From an uncultured Alphaproteobacteria bacterium (lineage in GTDB: Bacteria > Pseudomonadota > Alphaproteobacteria > Sphingomonadales > Sphingomonadaceae), in NCBI GenBank assembly GCA_903934325.1, contig CAIZNH010000035.1, forward strand, positions 34,488-98,487: a stretch of DNA of 64,000 bases, given 5' to 3'. The position numbers and the translations under genes were made by a program. The first letter of the stretch is position 1; each line of letters opens with the position of its first letter. The notes under the pieces were generated by a model that saw nothing but the letters and a program-made list of their open reading frames with translations, did not search any database and was not told where the DNA came from. Of this stretch, positions 44,543-53,800 are shown piece after piece.

Positions 44543-46108
44543 TCAGCGCTTGGTGGTGGTGCTGAAGCCGCCGATGGCGCGATCGAGCAGGGCGTTCAGA
44601 TAAAGGCCGTTGGCGAGGTGGACGCGCAAGCCAGCGGTGGAGGGGTGGTGCGCCCACAGCGGGAACAGCGCCTGCGCAAAGGCGACAAGGCCGAAGCTCG
44701 ACACCGCCACCACCAGCACCGCCCATTCAAGTTCGCCCGGCATCGGGGCAGCGGGCAGGATCGGGCCCCACAGGCTTTGCGCGATGGTCTGGAAGCTGAA
44801 GTAGCCGATGGCGGCCGCGAGCGCGGAAGCTGCGGTGCGCTTGGTCAGGGCGACGGGGGCGCGGTCTGCGAGGCCTTGTGCGACAAGGTAGGCGACGCCG
44901 AAGATCAGGATTGCGCCCAGCGCCAGCGCCTGCGGTGACTTGGGGCCGAACACGCTGGTGAAGGCAGCGGCAATCGCGGCGAAGATGGCGAGCGCGAGGG
45001 CAAAGCTCTTGAGCACGGCGCCAACGCTGGGGGCGGCGACCGGGCCCGGACGACGGATGCTGGCGACTTCGGTCACCGCGTTCCCTGAGGACAGGAAGGC
45101 GTGCGCCTTGTAGAGCGAGTGGGCGATGATGTGCAGCAGTGCCAGCGTCCACAGGCCCAGCCCGCATTGCAGCAGCATGAAGCCCATCTGCGAGATGGTC
45201 GACCAGGCCAGTGCGGTCTTGATCGCGCTCTGGGTGAGCATGACGGCAGCGCCGAACAGGGCGGTGAGGCCGCCGAGCATCGCCAGCGCGGCCATGGCGC
45301 CTGCGCTCTGCTGGACCAGGCCCGCCGCCGTGATCAGCAGCACCCCGCCCGAATTGATGATCCCGGCATGAAGCAGGGCGGAGACGGGGGTGGGGGCCTC
45401 CATCACCTCGGTCAGCCAGCCGTGCAGGGGGAAGGCGGCGGTCTTGAGCCCGGCGGCGATGACGATGGCGGCGATGCCGAAGGTGCCGGTGAGGCCGAGG
45501 CCGGTGCTGCGCGCGGCTTCGGCAAGGGCGGCGAATTCGAGCGTGCCGAACCGGGCGAAGAGCAGCGCGGCGGCGACGACCAGCATCGCATCGCCCGCGT
45601 GCCACACCAGCGTGAACTTGGCGGCGGCGCGGCCGGCCTCGGCGCGTAGCGGATAGAACAGCAGCAGGCGCTTCAGGGCAAGGCCGACGGTGATCGCGGC
45701 CAGGATGGTGGTGGCGAGCGTCCCGGCCTGCACGAACACCAGCACCGCGGCGAGCGCGCTCAGCATCAGGGCGTGGAAGGTGCCTTCGCGCTCCTCGCCG
45801 TCAAGATAGGTGCGGCTGTAGCGCATCACGATCCAGGCGATGAACCCGACCAGCGTGGCCATCGCGGTGCTCACCAGATCGGCGCGCAGGGCAAGGCGCA
45901 GCGCGCCATCGAGGATGCCGGCCTGTGCGAGCGTGCCGAGCGCGGCCTGAGCAAGGCCTGCCACGCCCAGCGCGAAAGCGGCAAAGGCCGATCCTTCCGA
46001 CCAGACCGGCAGGCTCCCCGGACGCTTGCCCGGACGCAGCAGCGCAAAGGCAATGGCGGGCAGCAGCGCCAGCGGAGCGAGGAAGGAGGGGGCGAAGGCG
46101 ATCGTCAT
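44543..46108 (-). CDS. dabB: Inorganic carbon transporter membrane subunit DabB (NuoL/MrpA-like)
   Basis: A 521-residue membrane protein related to complex I antiporter-like subunits: about 12-14 helices, with GLKTAAFPLHGWLTEVMEAP, TPVSALLHAGIINSGGVLL, SAIKTALAWSTISQMGFMLL and HIIAHSLYKAHAFLSSG, including the Lys/His residues of the proton pathway. It is first in the dabB-dabA operon, under the divergent LysR gene. CGGAGTG precedes the ATG at 46108. The frame stays open far upstream through the opposite strand of two genes; that extension is rejected. Confidence 0.94.
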   Translation of the reverse strand: MTIAFAPSFLAPLALLPAIAFALLRPGKRPGSLPVWSEGSAFAAFALGVAGLAQAALGTLAQAGILDGALRLALRADLVSTAMATLVGFIAWIVMRYSRTYLDGEEREGTFHALMLSALAAVLVFVQAGTLATTILAAITVGLALKRLLLFYPLRAEAGRAAAKFTLVWHAGDAMLVVAAALLFARFGTLEFAALAEAARSTGLGLTGTFGIAAIVIAAGLKTAAFPLHGWLTEVMEAPTPVSALLHAGIINSGGVLLITAAGLVQQSAGAMAALAMLGGLTALFGAAVMLTQSAIKTALAWSTISQMGFMLLQCGLGLWTLALLHIIAHSLYKAHAFLSSGNAVTEVASIRRPGPVAAPSVGAVLKSFALALAIFAAIAAAFTSVFGPKSPQALALGAILIFGVAYLVAQGLADRAPVALTKRTAASALAAAIGYFSFQTIAQSLWGPILPAAPMPGELEWAVLVVAVSSFGLVAFAQALFPLWAHHPSTAGLRVHLANGLYLNALLDRAIGGFSTTTKR

Positions 46109-46192
46109 TGCGGCACTCCGAGAGGAGGGGTTCGGGATGTGCCGGCGGAATAGGGGCTGGACAGTTTTTGATAAAATACATATTTTGCAGAC

Positions 46193-46217
46193 AAACGTTC
46201 GCAATATTGGAACGTTT
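46193..46217. promoter_or_regulatory. 25-bp palindromic LysR-type operator between dabB and lysR
   Basis: AAACGTTC (46193-46200) and GAACGTTT (46210-46217) form perfect 8-bp inverted arms around a 9-bp centre that contains the inner palindrome CAATATTG. TTC-N9-GAA gives the T-N11-A core of LysR-type sites. It ends 14 bp before the regulator start, fitting autorepression plus control of the divergent dab operon. AT-rich sequence at 46169-46187 (ATAAAATACATATTTTG) is the likely promoter zone. Confidence 0.65.
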
Positions 46218-46231
46218 AGCGCGGAGCAGCG

Positions 46232-47131
46232 ATGGCCAGCCTCAATCTCCACCACCTGCGCCTGTTCCGGGCCACCGCGCGCGAAGGCACGCTGACCGCA
46301 GCGGCGCGGGCGCTCAACATCTCGCAGAGCGCGGTCTCGACCCAGATCAAGGCCCTGGAGACCGATCTCGGCCATGACCTGTTCGAACGGCGCGGGCGCA
46401 ATCTGGTGCTGACCGAGGCAGGGCGCATCGCGCTCGATTACGCCGACCAGATCTTCCGCGCCTCCGAACAGCTCACCGCCACCTTCCGCGCGGTGGGCGA
46501 GCAGCGCAAGGTGCTGCGCATCGGCGCGCTGGCGACTTTGTCGCGCAACTTCCAGATGAAGTTCCTCGAACCGCTGATCGGGCGCGACGATGTCGAGGTG
46601 GTGCTGCGCTCGGGCACGCAAGCCTCGCTGCTGCGCGCGCTGGACGCGACCACGATCGACGTTCTTTTGACCAACATGGTGCCGGCCCGGGATGCGGCGA
46701 GCCCCTATCTCGTCCGGCGGATTTCCGAACAGCCCGTCAGCCTTGTCGGCACGCGCTCGCGGCTGGCGCTGGCGGCGCAGGGCTTGCGGACTCTGCTCAC
46801 CACCGCACCGCTGATTCTGCCGACGCCCGAGACGGCCCTGCGCGCCGGGTTCGACGCGATGATCGAGCGCATGGGCATCGTCCCGCGCATCGCGGCCGAG
46901 GCGGACGACATGGCGATGCTGCGCCTGCTGGCGCGCTCGAATGCAGGGATCGCGGTGATCCCGCCGATCGTGGTGCAGGACGAGCTTGCCGCAGGCCTGC
47001 TCTATGAATTGTTCCAGCTGCCCGACATCACCGAGGAATTCTGCGCCGTCACCATCGCGCGCACCTTCCCCAATCCGCTGCTGGCCGAGGTGCTGGGCAG
47101 CGCCGCAGAGCCGGACACGCCGCCCGTCTGA
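46232..47131 (+). CDS. LysR-family regulator, probable activator of dabBA
   Basis: A 299-residue LTTR: N-terminal HTH (LRLFRATAREGTLTAAARAL, SQSAVSTQIKALETDLGHDL) and effector domain from about 90 (VLRIGALATLSRNFQMKFLE, GIAVIPPIVVQDELAAG). The divergent arrangement with dabB and the palindrome in between make it the likely regulator of inorganic carbon uptake, analogous to CbbR/CmpR-type regulators. Its effector might be a metabolite that reports carbon status. Not assignable to a named LTTR. Confidence 0.9.
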   Translation: MASLNLHHLRLFRATAREGTLTAAARALNISQSAVSTQIKALETDLGHDLFERRGRNLVLTEAGRIALDYADQIFRASEQLTATFRAVGEQRKVLRIGALATLSRNFQMKFLEPLIGRDDVEVVLRSGTQASLLRALDATTIDVLLTNMVPARDAASPYLVRRISEQPVSLVGTRSRLALAAQGLRTLLTTAPLILPTPETALRAGFDAMIERMGIVPRIAAEADDMAMLRLLARSNAGIAVIPPIVVQDELAAGLLYELFQLPDITEEFCAVTIARTFPNPLLAEVLGSAAEPDTPPV

Positions 47132-47218
47132 ACGCCGCCGGTGATGCGCGCTGTGCAAGCCCTTGCCCCGCGCGAGGGCGGGCTTTAAGGCGGCGCGCTT
47201 CCCACGCAAGAGAGACCC

Positions 47219-48367
47219 ATGCAGGAATCGCAAGCCAGCTCCGCCGCCTCGCAAGCAGCCCTCACCGGCCGCCCCGTCATTTCCGCGACCGGCCTGTTCA
47301 CGCCCGCAGAGACGATCACCAACGAAGAACTGGTGGCGAGCTTCAACGCCTTCGTCGACAAGCACAACGCCGCCAATCCGGATGCCGAGCCGCTGTCCTA
47401 TTCCTCGGTCGAATTCATCGAGAAGGCGAGCGGCATCAAGGCGCGCCACGTGATGAGCAAGGCAGCGATCCTCGATCCCGACACCATGTGCCCGCGCCTG
47501 CCCGAGCGCACCAATGACGAGCTTTCGGTGATGGCCGAAATCGGCGTTGCCGCCGCCAAGCAGGCGCTGGAGCGCGCCGGTCGCCGTCCGGAAGATGTCG
47601 ACGCGGTGCTGTGCGCGGCCTCCAACATGCAGCGCGCCTATCCCGCCATGGCGATCGAGATCCAGCAGGCGCTCGGCATCGAAGGCTTCGGCTTCGACAT
47701 GAATGTCGCCTGCTCGTCCGCCACCTTCGGCATCCAGACCGCGGCCGATTACATCCGCGCCGGCAATGCGCGCTCGGTGCTGGTGGTCAGCCCCGAAATC
47801 ACCTCCGGGCACCTCAACTGGCGCGACCGCGACAGCCACTTCATCTTCGGCGATGTCGCCACTGCCGTGCTGGTGGAAGATGCCGCGATTGCCCCCGCGC
47901 AGCACTGGGAGATCCTCGGCACCCGCCTGAAGACGGTGTTCTCGAACAACATCCGCAACAATTTCGGCTTCTTGAACCGCGCCCATCCCGAAAGCACCGG
48001 CAGCGCCGACAAGCTGTTCGTCCAGGAAGGTCGCAAGGTGTTCAAGGAAGTGGTGCCGATGGTGGCGCAGATGATCCTTGATGAAGCCGCGCGCCTTGGG
48101 ATCGATCCGGAAGCCCTGCGCCGCCTGTGGCTGCATCAGGCCAATGCGGGCATGAACCGCCTGATCGCGCACAAGGTGCTGGGCCACGAGGCGAACGAGG
48201 ACGAGAGCCCGACCGTGCTCGACACCTATGGCAACACCTCGAGCGCGGGTTCGATCATCGCCTTCCACCAGCACAGCGATGATCTCGTGGCAGGCGACAC
48301 CGGCCTGATCTGCTCGTTCGGCGCGGGCTATTCGGCCGGCACCGTATTCGTGCGCAAGGTCGGCTGA
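47219..48367 (+). CDS. Beta-ketoacyl-ACP synthase III family (FabH-like, long form)
   Basis: A 382-residue thiolase-fold enzyme. Catalytic triad C165 ([11 protein letters not shown]), H306 ([10 protein letters not shown]) and N339 ([10 protein letters not shown]) is complete. About 50 residues longer than E. coli FabH, with insertions ([20 protein letters not shown]), as in the PA3286-type proteobacterial enzymes that condense acyl-CoA with malonyl-ACP. The substrate chain length is uncertain. It stands alone, 88 bp after the LysR gene, with no shared regulation evident. Confidence 0.87.
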   Translation: MQESQASSAASQAALTGRPVISATGLFTPAETITNEELVASFNAFVDKHNAANPDAEPLSYSSVEFIEKASGIKARHVMSKAAILDPDTMCPRLPERTNDELSVMAEIGVAAAKQALERAGRRPEDVDAVLCAASNMQRAYPAMAIEIQQALGIEGFGFDMNVACSSATFGIQTAADYIRAGNARSVLVVSPEITSGHLNWRDRDSHFIFGDVATAVLVEDAAIAPAQHWEILGTRLKTVFSNNIRNNFGFLNRAHPESTGSADKLFVQEGRKVFKEVVPMVAQMILDEAARLGIDPEALRRLWLHQANAGMNRLIAHKVLGHEANEDESPTVLDTYGNTSSAGSIIAFHQHSDDLVAGDTGLICSFGAGYSAGTVFVRKVG

Positions 48368-48417
48368 GGGACGAGCCTCCTTGCGGGGCGGCACAAGCGC
48401 CCCTAGAAGCTTGGTCA

Positions 48418-49170
48418 ATGGCAGGCGAAATCCTCGATAACAAAGGCCGGGGCGAGGCGAGCTGGGACTGGCCCGCAATCCACCCGGAAGGCCGCAAGTT
48501 CGGACTGATCGCGCTGGCCGCGAGCCTGTTCGTGCTGTTGGTGTTCGGCTCGAACCTGTTCGGCTGGCCGATGCTGCTGGCGTCCCTCGGCGTCTTCGCC
48601 TTCTTCCGCGATCCCGAGCGCGTGGTGCCGCAGAGCGAGGCCGCGATCATTGCGCCCGCAGACGGGCTGGTGACGCTGATCGAGGAAGTCACGCCGCCGC
48701 GCGAGCTGGTGATCGACGATGGCAGCGGCTTTGCCGGCCTTGCAGCTGCGCCGGTGACCCGCGTCTCGATCTTCATGAGCGTGTTCGATGTCCACATCAA
48801 CCGCACCCCCGTGGGCGGGACGGTGCGGCGCGTGGTCTATATCCCGGGGCGCTTCATGAGCGCCGAGCTCGACAAGGCGAGCGAGGAGAACGAGCGCCAG
48901 CATATCCTGATCGAGCGGACCGACGGGCTGAAGGTGGGGTTCACCCAGATCGCCGGGCTGGTGGCGCGGCGGATCGTGCCTTTCGTGAAGCCGGGCGATA
49001 TTGTCGCCAAGGGCCAGCGGGTCGGCCTGATCCGCTTCGGCAGCCGGGTGGACATTTATCTGCCGCAGGGCACGGATGCGAAAGTGATGGTCGGCCAGAC
49101 GATTGTGGCGGGCGAGACGGTGCTGGCCGAGATTGGCCAGCGCTGCCTGATTGAAGGAATTGCCCAATGA
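48418..49170 (+). CDS. psd: Phosphatidylserine decarboxylase proenzyme
   Basis: A 250-residue short-form PSD. An N-terminal membrane anchor ([21 protein letters not shown]) precedes [20 protein letters not shown] sequence ([16 protein letters not shown]) and the self-cleavage motif RFGSR, where S209 becomes the pyruvoyl group. It makes phosphatidylethanolamine at the inner membrane. pssA follows by 10 bp, completing the PS to PE pathway in one operon. Confidence 0.95.
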   Translation: MAGEILDNKGRGEASWDWPAIHPEGRKFGLIALAASLFVLLVFGSNLFGWPMLLASLGVFAFFRDPERVVPQSEAAIIAPADGLVTLIEEVTPPRELVIDDGSGFAGLAAAPVTRVSIFMSVFDVHINRTPVGGTVRRVVYIPGRFMSAELDKASEENERQHILIERTDGLKVGFTQIAGLVARRIVPFVKPGDIVAKGQRVGLIRFGSRVDIYLPQGTDAKVMVGQTIVAGETVLAEIGQRCLIEGIAQ

Positions 49171-49180
49171 GTAGCCAATC

Positions 49181-50101
49181 GTGACCAGGCCGCCCTCCCG
49201 CCGACCGGCCGTCAAGCGCGCCGCGCGCAAGCTTCCCGGCGCGCGCTTTCTGGCCGCACGTCTCGGGCCCAAGGCGGCCGAGGACGAGGACGAGGATGTG
49301 ATGCTGCCGATGCGCGGCAGCGGTTCGGGGGGGCTCACCTTGCGGGCGATGCTGCCCAACGCGATCACGGCTGCTGCGCTGTGCGCGGGGCTCACCGGCA
49401 TCCGCTTTGCGATCGACGGGGAATGGTCCTTCGCGATCCTCTCGGTGGTGCTGGCCGGCGTGCTCGACGGGATCGACGGGCGCATCGCGCGGTTGCTCAA
49501 CGCCCAGTCGCGGTTCGGGGCGGAGCTTGATTCGCTCGCCGATTCGCTGTCCTTCGGGGTGGCGCCGGCGCTGATCCTGTTCCTGTGGTCGCTGCAGGAA
49601 TGGCCGCGCTTCGGCTGGTTTGCCGCGCTCGCCTTCGCGATTTCCTGCGCGCTGCGCCTCGCGCGCTTCAATGCCCGCATCGACATGGATGATCAGCCGC
49701 ACAAATCGGCCGGCTTCCTCACCGGCGTGCCCGCGCCTGTCGGGGCAGGGCTCGCTTTCACGCCGTTCTATCTGTGGAACGAGACCGGCATCGCCTTCTT
49801 CCGCGAGCCCGTAGTGATCGCCCTATGGCTCAGCGTGATCGCGGTGCTGATGATTTCCAACATGGCGACCATCAGCTGGGCCTCGCTGCGTCCGCGCAAG
49901 GCGATTCGCCTGTGGCTGCTGGCCTTTGCCGCGATGGCCTTTGCCGCGCTGCTGATGGAGCCGTGGTGGACGCTCTCGGTGATCTGTATCGGCTATCTTG
50001 GCCTGATGCCTTACGGCCTAATCAAGTATAGCCGGATCAAGCGGCGCCGCGCGCAAGAGCAGGCAGGGGACGCAGAGCCGGCGAGCGGCGCGTCAGCGTG
50101 A
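49181..50101 (+). CDS. pssA: CDP-diacylglycerol--serine O-phosphatidyltransferase
   Basis: A 306-residue CDP-alcohol phosphatidyltransferase with the signature D-x2-DG-x2-AR-x8-G-x3-D-x3-D, seen in LDGIDGRIARLL and FGAELDSLAD. About seven to eight membrane helices follow, with RLARFNARIDMDD typical of PssA type II. GTG start at 49181, 10 bp after psd. The C-terminal 65 bp overlap the opposite-strand small SOS gene. Confidence 0.94.
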   Translation: MTRPPSRRPAVKRAARKLPGARFLAARLGPKAAEDEDEDVMLPMRGSGSGGLTLRAMLPNAITAAALCAGLTGIRFAIDGEWSFAILSVVLAGVLDGIDGRIARLLNAQSRFGAELDSLADSLSFGVAPALILFLWSLQEWPRFGWFAALAFAISCALRLARFNARIDMDDQPHKSAGFLTGVPAPVGAGLAFTPFYLWNETGIAFFREPVVIALWLSVIAVLMISNMATISWASLRPRKAIRLWLLAFAAMAFAALLMEPWWTLSVICIGYLGLMPYGLIKYSRIKRRRAQEQAGDAEPASGASA

Positions 50102-50300
50102 CCGCACCCGCCCGGCGCGCCGCAGCCCGCAGCCGCACCTCGCGCGGATCGATCTCCATGAAGAAGCCTGCATCCATCAGCGCCTTTTCGCGCATCAGAT
50201 CGGCATAGACCCGGCCCGCCTTCATGGCGCAGTCGACCAGCGTGAGCAGCGCCGCCACGGCAGCGGTGGCGAACAGCAGGTTGATGGCGAGTGCAAGCAT
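50037..50300 (-). CDS. Small membrane protein under LexA control, candidate SOS division inhibitor
   Basis: An 87-residue protein. One N-terminal membrane helix (LALAINLLFATAAVAALLTLV, about 2-22) precedes a basic/amphipathic cytoplasmic part (MKAGRVYADLMREKALMD, EIDPREVRLRAAARRAG) and a Pro/Arg/Leu-rich tail. AAAGGAAA upstream of the ATG. Two perfect GTTC-N7-GTTC LexA boxes lie 26-65 bp upstream, one inside the promoter spacer. Single-pass membrane proteins made only under SOS control are the usual form of division inhibitors outside the SulA group (SidA, YneA, DivS). Its 3' end overlaps pssA by 65 bp. Function is inferred; no family recognised. Confidence 0.6.
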   Translation of the reverse strand: MLALAINLLFATAAVAALLTLVDCAMKAGRVYADLMREKALMDAGFFMEIDPREVRLRAAARRAGAVTLTRRSPALRPLPALARGAA

Positions 50301-50325
50301 GACCAGTTTCCTTTGCGATTCGTGC

Positions 50326-50340
50326 GTTCGTTCTTTGTTC
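50326..50340. promoter_or_regulatory. LexA (SOS) box 1
   Basis: GTTC (50326-50329), seven bases, GTTC (50337-50340): exact match to the alphaproteobacterial LexA operator, read as GAAC-N7-GAAC on the gene strand. It lies 26 bp upstream of the small membrane protein start. Confidence 0.75.
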
Positions 50341-50350
50341 CATCAGGCTT

Positions 50351-50376
50351 GTTCCCTAGGTGTTCCAGCCTGTCAA
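50351..50376 (-). promoter_or_regulatory. LexA (SOS) box 2 within the promoter of the small membrane protein
   Basis: A second exact GTTC-N7-GTTC occupies 50351-50365. On the minus strand a perfect -35 TTGACA (50376-50371) sits directly before it. The operator therefore fills the promoter spacer, the classic position for repression. The -10 is poor: the best at 17-bp spacing is AACAAG (50353-50348), so the promoter is probably weak or needs induction. Confidence 0.7.
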
Positions 50377-50694
50377 GCGGGAATTCATGTTTTGTTCCGA
50401 GCGCGCCTCCGCGCGCTCGTCCTCGGCGCTGTTTCTGTCGCTGCGCGCCAGAGCGCCTGCGGGCGGCCGGGCGGCCTTGCGGTCGCTGCGCGACCGAGGG
50501 CTGATTCTTCGGCTGTGCGGATTCAGGGCTGGATTTTGCTCCGCAGCTCCGCTAGGGGCGCGCACGCTTCGGCACGGACATTCGGTCTGTAACGGGGCAA
50601 ATTCACATGGAAGGCGCACATACCGGTGCCGTTTGCGGGAGCTCCGCGACGACGGTTCCAGCCTTCCAGAGGAACAACCGGAAAGGAAATACCT
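50377..50694 (+). other. Gene-free rpsB upstream region with hairpins
   Basis: No supportable gene. Contains GAGCGCGC (50399-50406)/GCGCGCTC (50411-50418) and a CGGTCGC/GCGACCG hairpin near 50480, then a long leader up to rpsB. Ribosomal protein S2 operons are often autoregulated through their leader, so this may hold such a structure, but I cannot identify a known S2 leader motif. AACCGGAAAGGAAAT is the rpsB ribosome-binding region. Confidence 0.4.
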
Positions 50695-51477
50695 ATGGCG
50701 GCACCTGTCGTCACGATGCAGCAATTGATTGAGGCCGGCGCTCACTTCGGCCACCAGACCCACCGCTGGAACCCGCGCATGAAGCCGTACATCTTCGGCG
50801 CGCGCAACGGTGTCCACATCATCGACCTGTCGCAGACCGTGCCGCTGTTCGCGCGCGCGCTCGATTTCGTCGAAGCCACCGTGCGTTCGGGTGGCAAGGT
50901 GCTGTTCGTCGGCACCAAGCGCCAGGCGCAGGAGCCGATCGCTGAAGCCGCGCGCATGTCGGGCCAGCACTTCGTCAACCACCGCTGGCTGGGCGGCATG
51001 CTCACCAACTGGAAGACGATCTCGGGTTCGATCCGACGTCTCAAGAGCCTTGAAGAAATGCTCTCGGGCGATGTCTCGGGCTTCACCAAGAAGGAAGTCC
51101 TCCAGCTCACCCGCGAGCGCGAGAAGCTGGAAATGTCGCTCGGCGGCATCCGCGACATGGGCGGCATTCCGGACGTGATGTTCGTGATCGACGCCAACAA
51201 GGAAGACCTCGCCATCAAGGAAGCCAACGTGCTTGGCATTCCGGTGATCGGGATCCTCGACACCAACGTCGACCCCAACGGCATCGCCTTCCCGGTTCCG
51301 GGCAACGACGATGCGGCCCGCGCCGTGCGTCTCTACTGCCAGGCGATCGGTGAAGCCGCGCTCGCCGGCAAGGGCAAGTTCCAGGCCGAAACCGCTGCCG
51401 ATTTCGGCGCGATGGAAGAGCCGCCGGTCGAAGCTGTCGTGGAAGACGCTCCGGCTGCGGAAGACGCCGAAGCCTGA
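50695..51477 (+). CDS. rpsB: 30S ribosomal protein S2
   Basis: A 260-residue S2: [53 protein letters not shown] and [16 protein letters not shown] are invariant signatures. The C-terminal tail (about 225-260) is acidic and Ala-rich, common in alphaproteobacteria. GGAAAGGAAAT precedes the ATG. It forms the usual unit with tsf. Confidence 0.98.
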   Translation: MAAPVVTMQQLIEAGAHFGHQTHRWNPRMKPYIFGARNGVHIIDLSQTVPLFARALDFVEATVRSGGKVLFVGTKRQAQEPIAEAARMSGQHFVNHRWLGGMLTNWKTISGSIRRLKSLEEMLSGDVSGFTKKEVLQLTREREKLEMSLGGIRDMGGIPDVMFVIDANKEDLAIKEANVLGIPVIGILDTNVDPNGIAFPVPGNDDAARAVRLYCQAIGEAALAGKGKFQAETAADFGAMEEPPVEAVVEDAPAAEDAEA

Positions 51478-51487
51478 TTTTTTGCGC

Positions 51488-51516
51488 GGGTGCCTGACGG
51501 CTTTCGTCAAGCACCC
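51488..51516 (+). other. Hairpin between rpsB and tsf
   Basis: GGGTGC-c-TGACG (51488-51499) pairs with CGTCA-a-GCACCC (51505-51516). There is no T-tract, so it is more likely a processing, stability or pausing element than a terminator. Confidence 0.5.
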
Positions 51517-51606
51517 GTCACATTCCCCCTCTAGCGCGCCCGGCATTGCCTCCCATTGCGGGATGGCAGGGCCGGGCGCCCGAACACACACGAAAAGGAA
51601 ATTCCC

Positions 51607-52533
51607 ATGGCCGATTTCTCCGTCGCCGATGTGAAGAAGCTGCGCGAGCGCACCGGCGCTGGCATGATGGACGCCAAGAAGGCGCTGTCCGAAGCCGGCG
51701 GCGACATCGAAGCTGCCGTTGACGCCCTGCGCGCCAAGGGCCTCGCCACCGCCCAGAAGAAGTCCAGCCGCACCGCGGCCGAAGGTCTCGTCGGCGTGCT
51801 GGTCGAAGGTACCCGCGGCGTGGCTGTCGAGATCAACTCGGAAACCGACTTCGTCGCCAAGAACGACCAGTTCCAGGACTTCGTGCGCAAGGCGACCGCG
51901 GTGGCCCTGTCGCTCGGCGGCACCGATGTCGAAGCGCTCAAGGCTGCGGCCTACCCCGATGGCGGCACGGTTGGCGAGAAGCTGACCGACAACGTCGCGA
52001 CCATCGGTGAAAACCAGCAGATCCGCCGCATCAAGGCGGTCTCGGTGACCCAGGGCGCGATCGTTCCCTACATCCACAACGCGGCCGCCGAAGGCCTCGG
52101 CAAGATCGGCGTGCTGGTCGCGCTGGAATCGGATGCCGGTGCCGACACGCTCCACGCGCTCGGTAAGGACATTGCCCAGCACGCTGCCGCGATGTTCCCG
52201 CAGGCGCTGGACGCGGACGGTCTCGACGCCGACGTGATCGAGCGCGAGCGCAAGATCGCCGCCGAAAAGGCTGCCGAAAGCGGCAAGCCGGCGGACGTGC
52301 AGGCCAAGATGGTCGACGGTGCGGTGAAGAAGTTCGCCAAGGAAAACGCGCTGCTCAGCCAGATCTTCGTCAAGGACGGCAAGGCGACCGTGGAAGAGTA
52401 CATCGCCCGCGTCGCCAAGGAAGCCGGCAAGTCGATCAAGCTGGTCGACTATGTCCGCTACCAGCTGGGCGAAGGCATCGAGAAGGAAGAAGTCGACTTC
52501 GCCGCAGAAGTCGCCGCGACCCTCAAGGGCTGA
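51607..52533 (+). CDS. tsf: Elongation factor Ts
   Basis: A 308-residue EF-Ts: N-terminal UBA-like domain ([22 protein letters not shown]), core domain with [16 protein letters not shown] (the TDFV motif that contacts EF-Tu) and a C-terminal helical module ([16 protein letters not shown]). It recycles EF-Tu-GDP. A perfect-length hairpin terminator follows. Confidence 0.98.
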   Translation: MADFSVADVKKLRERTGAGMMDAKKALSEAGGDIEAAVDALRAKGLATAQKKSSRTAAEGLVGVLVEGTRGVAVEINSETDFVAKNDQFQDFVRKATAVALSLGGTDVEALKAAAYPDGGTVGEKLTDNVATIGENQQIRRIKAVSVTQGAIVPYIHNAAAEGLGKIGVLVALESDAGADTLHALGKDIAQHAAAMFPQALDADGLDADVIERERKIAAEKAAESGKPADVQAKMVDGAVKKFAKENALLSQIFVKDGKATVEEYIARVAKEAGKSIKLVDYVRYQLGEGIEKEEVDFAAEVAATLKG

Positions 52534-52554
52534 CCTCTAGCCTTCAGAAACACG

Positions 52555-52597
52555 GACGGCCGTCGCAGCTACCGATGCTGCGGCGGCCGTCTACTTT
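52555..52597 (+). terminator. Terminator after tsf
   Basis: 15-bp stem with one G-T pair: GACGGCCGTCGCAGC (52555-52569) and GCTGCGGCGGCCGTC (52577-52591), 7-nt loop, then TACTTTTG, an imperfect T-tract. Confidence 0.75.
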
Positions 52598-52603
52598 TGC
52601 ACG

Positions 52604-53674
52604 CTAGAGCCGCTTGTCCTGTGTGATATCCTGCGTCCCCGCCGGGAGCGAGAACACCATCCCGTCCTCGCCCACGGTGATCTCGCCGCCAAAATAGCGC
52701 GCCGAATCGCCGAGGAATGCGGGGTAGAAAAACGCATTGGGGATCGGCGGGACGAGGTGGGTCAGCACCAGCTGGCGCACCCCTGCCGCCTTGGCGCTCT
52801 TGGCCGCATCCTCGGGCGAGGCGTGGTAATCGAGAATGTCACGGGTGATCTTGGCCGTGTTCGCTTGCCCGGCCTGTTCCAGCGCATCGGTCAGCCCGGT
52901 AACCAGACTGGGCTGGAGCGCATCGTGGACCAGCAGGTCCGCGCCCTTGGCCGCCCGCTCAACCGAGGCACTGCGAGCGGTATCGCCGGTGATCACCAGC
53001 GACCGGCCCTTGTAATCGAAGCGGTAGCCGACGCTGGGCTTCACCGGATCGTGATCGACGGGGAAGGCGGTGACCTTCAAGCCGCCGCGTTCCAGCACGG
53101 TGACCGGGCTGGCGGCGATTGCGAAAGGCACGGCCTGCACTCCGCCGCCGCTTGGCGGGACGATGCGCGCGCCGTGATGCGCCACGCGGTAGCCGTGATC
53201 GATGCGGTAGGCGGTGTTGAACCCTTCCGCGACCGTCTCCACCCCCTGCGGCCCGATCAGGGGCAGGGGCGCGCTGGCCGACCCTTGGGTCCAGTAGAAC
53301 AGCGCCAGCGGCCCCAGCCCGTCGATATGGTCCGAATGGAAATGGGTGAGCAGCACTCCATCGAGCGAGGGAATGTCGAAGCCGATCAGGTTGAGATTGC
53401 GCGCCGCGCCTTCGCCGATATCGACGACATAGGCCTGATCGCCCGCGATCACGACATTGCACGGCCCCGCGCGGGCCGGATTGGGCAGGGGCGATCCGGT
53501 GCCGCACAGGACGAGGTGCAGCCCGTCATCCAGCTTGAGCCCGCCATCCGCAACGCGCCTTGCCGCGGCCTGCGCAAACAGGCGCTCGCCCGCCTGCCGC
53601 TGGAACAGCAGCACCGCTGCCGCCGCCATCACAACCAGCGCCAGCACCGCCACGAGCAGTCTGCGTTTCGTCAT
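52604..53674 (-). CDS. MBL-fold metallo-hydrolase (RNase Z/arylsulfatase-like), membrane-anchored or secreted
   Basis: A 356-residue protein. GGGGGAGAAGGCG decides the start at 53674. N-terminal hydrophobic helix ([19 protein letters not shown], about 5-24) anchors or exports it. The MBL motif [10 protein letters not shown] (HxHxDH) with LVITGDTA and LVLTHLVPP supplies two metal sites. [16 protein letters not shown] resembles the start of the RNase Z/AtsA-like group, but an exported protein cannot be the tRNA 3' nuclease, so a hydrolase of an extracytoplasmic ester is more likely. It faces the opposite direction to tsf and pyrH. Confidence 0.87.
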   Translation of the reverse strand: MTKRRLLVAVLALVVMAAAAVLLFQRQAGERLFAQAAARRVADGGLKLDDGLHLVLCGTGSPLPNPARAGPCNVVIAGDQAYVVDIGEGAARNLNLIGFDIPSLDGVLLTHFHSDHIDGLGPLALFYWTQGSASAPLPLIGPQGVETVAEGFNTAYRIDHGYRVAHHGARIVPPSGGGVQAVPFAIAASPVTVLERGGLKVTAFPVDHDPVKPSVGYRFDYKGRSLVITGDTARSASVERAAKGADLLVHDALQPSLVTGLTDALEQAGQANTAKITRDILDYHASPEDAAKSAKAAGVRQLVLTHLVPPIPNAFFYPAFLGDSARYFGGEITVGEDGMVFSLPAGTQDITQDKRL

Positions 53675-53800
53675 CGCCTTCTCCCCCGGTCCCTTCGCCC
53701 CCATGCGCGTGCATTGGCTGCAAGGCCTTTCCCTTTGCGTGGTTATAGCTTGCTCGCTAAGGGAACCGCCATCTCCTTATTCACACGGATTCTCGGCTCC

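Noticed and set aside
46109..48478. Long open frame on the minus strand continuing upstream from dabB, nearly 800 codons, opposite the LysR and KAS III genes
   Set aside because: Its translation is Arg/His/Gly/Asp-rich with no domains, typical of the antisense of high-GC coding sequence, while the plus strand encodes two well-conserved proteins.
50360..50728. Plus-strand open frame between the LexA boxes and rpsB
   Set aside because: Arg/Ala/Ser-rich translation without motifs, overlaps the rpsB start, and lies over hairpins; better explained as leader sequence.
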